Assembly: GCA_026692885.1 (NCBI GenBank)
Contig: JAPLNJ010001059.1
Coordinates: 1 to 13,586 of the forward strand
Direction: 5' to 3'
Length of the DNA stretch: 13,586 nucleotides
DNA from: Planctomycetota bacterium
GTDB taxonomy: Bacteria; Planctomycetota; Planctomycetia; Pirellulales; Pirellulaceae
Both the position numbers and the translations under genes were made by a program. Shown here one piece after another: positions 12,125-13,586 of the stretch; the first letter of the stretch is position 1; every line of letters starts with the position of its first letter. Below the pieces are notes generated by a model. It ran no database searches and had not been told where the DNA came from. It worked only from the letters and a program-made list of their open reading frames with translations.

Positions 12125-13507
12125 ATGAACTGGCATCCGGCTCGTCTGCTGATTGGATTGATTCTGTTGGGCCTCGTAGACGACTCTGCGGTTGGGGCTG
12201 GCGAACCGCGATTGCGTATCGAGATGGGCAAGCGGCAGCCGGAAGTCGGATTCCTGAGTTGGGACACCGAAGGCGGCTCACGGGCGGAGACCAATCTGTT
12301 GCGTCCTGGACAACCGATGCGTCTGCGGGCGCGTTCCGGCGGACAAGGGAAGCCGGGCGAGGACCTTCGTCTCGGCTCGATCGATGCAAAACCGAACGTC
12401 AGCACGTATCGCCTGGCACCCGCACCGGGTGTCGAATTGCTCTGGAGTGTGCGCCCAGCAGCCGCTTCGCTCGCCATGACGTTCTCGAAGCAGGGAGCCG
12501 GCACGGACCGCATGGAGGGAGTAGAGCTGCTCGTACCCTTTGACCCACGCGTCACGCCGACGACCGTGCTGCCCAGCCAGTGGGATGACGACGGCAGCTT
12601 GCGTCTGCCGGCGGTGATCAATGCTCCCGATTTCGGCCAAATGCTGCTCTCGGAGTCAGGTGGCCAGCGACTGAAGGCACGCCTGGAAGGCAGCCGGGCT
12701 GATAAGACTGTGGAATTGGTCGTGGAACTGCCGCCGCTGAAGTCGGGCGAAAGCTGTTCGCTGAATCTAGCGCCGCTCCGGCTGCCAGCGCCGCAGGGCC
12801 TGACCGATCAGTCCCTGTGGGAGAAAGCACGGCGAGGTTGGTTCGGTGCCTTCCAGCCGAGCGCTCGGTGGGGCGATCAGACTCGGCCGTTCAGCGCGCC
12901 GGCCGGCATCCTGGGCAATAATGTCATCAGCGATCCGGCCAGTTGTTCCCTGTGGTTCTACGCCGATCAGGTCCTGTGGACGCCACAACTCACACCGGAT
13001 ATCTCCGTGGCAGCTCTCGTCCGACGGTCGTTGGATTGGTGGCTGGAGCAGCGTACGCGTCCGACCGGCGAGGTGGTCTGTTACTGGGACTACGGGAACT
13101 TTCTGGATGCCAACGCGGGACCGCTCGTCGCAGCCTGGGACTACGTCGAGGCCACGGATGACAAAGCGTGGCTGGGCCAACGGATCGAGCGTTTGGAGTT
13201 CATCGCTGAGTTTCTGGCGAAACGGGACATCGACAACGATGGATTGGTCGAGGCTGTCCAGAGCGGAAACCGGGGCACGCTGAAGCAGCCGGCTCGATCG
13301 TGCGCCTGGTTCGACGCGCTCAACTGCGGCCACAAAGACGGGTACACCAACGCGATTATCTATCGTGCTTGGCGTTGTCTGGCCGACCTGGAGGCTCAGT
13401 TGGGGCGCGTCGATAAGCACTCACGCTACAGCACCTTGGCCGATCCAGATTGTCCCACTTTTAAGCTGCCATTTCTTCCAGACTTACGTCACTTTGCGGC
13501 TGGTTGA
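12125..13507 (+). pseudogene. Secreted six-hairpin glycosidase-like protein, interrupted by an insertion sequence
   Basis: From ATG 12125 the product has a signal peptide (MNWHPARLLIGLILLGLVDD, cleavage likely after GAG). A beta-rich N-terminal part follows, then an (alpha/alpha)6-type region with LWFYADQVLWTP, VCYWDYGNFLDANAGPL, DIDNDGLVEAVQSGN, SCAWFDALNCGHKDGYTNAI and YRAWRCLADLEAQLG, as in GH63/trehalase-like bacterial proteins. Homology ends after RYSTLAD (about 13443). The rest, CPTFKLPFLPDL to TGA 13507, is insertion-sequence DNA read in frame. About the last part of the barrel is therefore missing, and activity is doubtful. The open frame reaches ATG 11939, and ATG 12092 is an alternative start, but its acidic N-terminus would not suit a signal peptide. 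No clear ribosome-binding site is seen. Confidence 0.7.
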
Positions 13508-13586
13508 TTGGGGTCGGCCGTGCCTTCGCGATGGTCAATCCGTTATGTACCAGCACCAGCAGGCCAAGTTGCGTGCGGGCGCGGCA
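13451..13586 (-). mobile_element. End of an insertion sequence (runs off the window)
   Basis: TGTCCCACTTTT at 13451 marks where glycosidase homology has stopped and lies 10 bp outside the stop codon of a minus-strand transposase tail. It is a likely terminal inverted repeat, but the other end is outside the window, so the exact boundary and target duplication cannot be confirmed. Confidence 0.55.
13461..13586 (-). CDS. Transposase, C-terminal fragment
   Basis: The minus-strand frame from the window edge reads RARTQLGLLVLVHNGLTIAK, then ARPTPINQPQSDVSLEEMAA, and stops at TAA 13463-13461. Only 41 residues are visible. The RARTQLGLLVLVHNGLTI helix is what I recognise as the end of a DDE-type transposase. 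The family cannot be named from this piece. Its stop codon lies 10 bp from the presumed element end, which is normal for an insertion sequence. Confidence 0.6.
   Translation of the reverse strand, partial: CRARTQLGLLVLVHNGLTIAKARPTPINQPQSDVSLEEMAA

Overview
The window reads as a high-GC planctomycete-type chromosome segment, probably Pirellulales-like. The grounds are the protein families recognised (a sigma-like HTH protein, a Tat-exported TIM-barrel protein, the DUF1257/DUF2997/AAA set), the many palindromic intergenic repeats, and large exported proteins. This placement rests on recognising families by eye, not on a search.

Layout. (1) 1-1383, plus strand: the end of a gas-vesicle cluster. 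It holds the C-terminus of a GvpA/J/M/S-family protein, gvpK, and a small DnaJ-type CxxC zinc protein. Four different palindromic repeat families sit among them, two of which have the GTAG-foot architecture of REP/BIME elements. (2) 1470-2069, plus: an uncharacterised protein with an Ala-rich low-complexity middle. A run of four 13-bp repeats lies just beyond it, where it meets a convergent gene. (3) 10033 down to 2111, minus strand: a long co-directional series. In transcription order it is a sigma-like HTH protein, a terminator-like hairpin, a coiled-coil lipoprotein with a membrane helix, DUF1257 (Ycf35-like), DUF2997, a tiny TTG-start ORF, DUF3846, a possible 124-aa ORF, DUF4942, an AAA+ ATPase (Ycf46-like), an ATP-dependent DNA ligase with a CxC/CxxxH-type N-terminus, a WGR-domain protein, and a conserved uncharacterised protein. 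(4) 10034-10980: a non-coding, repeat-rich stretch with a G13 run, two diverged copies of a ~110-bp unit each containing a promoter-like pair, and a beheaded GIY-YIG nuclease. (5) 10980-13586, plus: a Tat-exported TIM-barrel protein, then a secreted six-hairpin glycosidase-like protein cut by the end of an insertion sequence whose transposase tail runs off the window.

The minus-strand series is the most interesting content. It combines the Ycf35/Ycf46-type trio with a ligase, a WGR protein, two domains typical of mobile DNA (DUF3846, DUF4942), a membrane-anchored coiled coil and a sigma-like regulator. This suggests an accessory nucleic-acid-processing or conflict module of unknown function. 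Its distal end looks decayed: the ligase carries a frameshift plus an amber codon, and the last gene carries a frameshift. Sequencing error cannot be excluded for these. No tRNA, rRNA or CRISPR array was seen.
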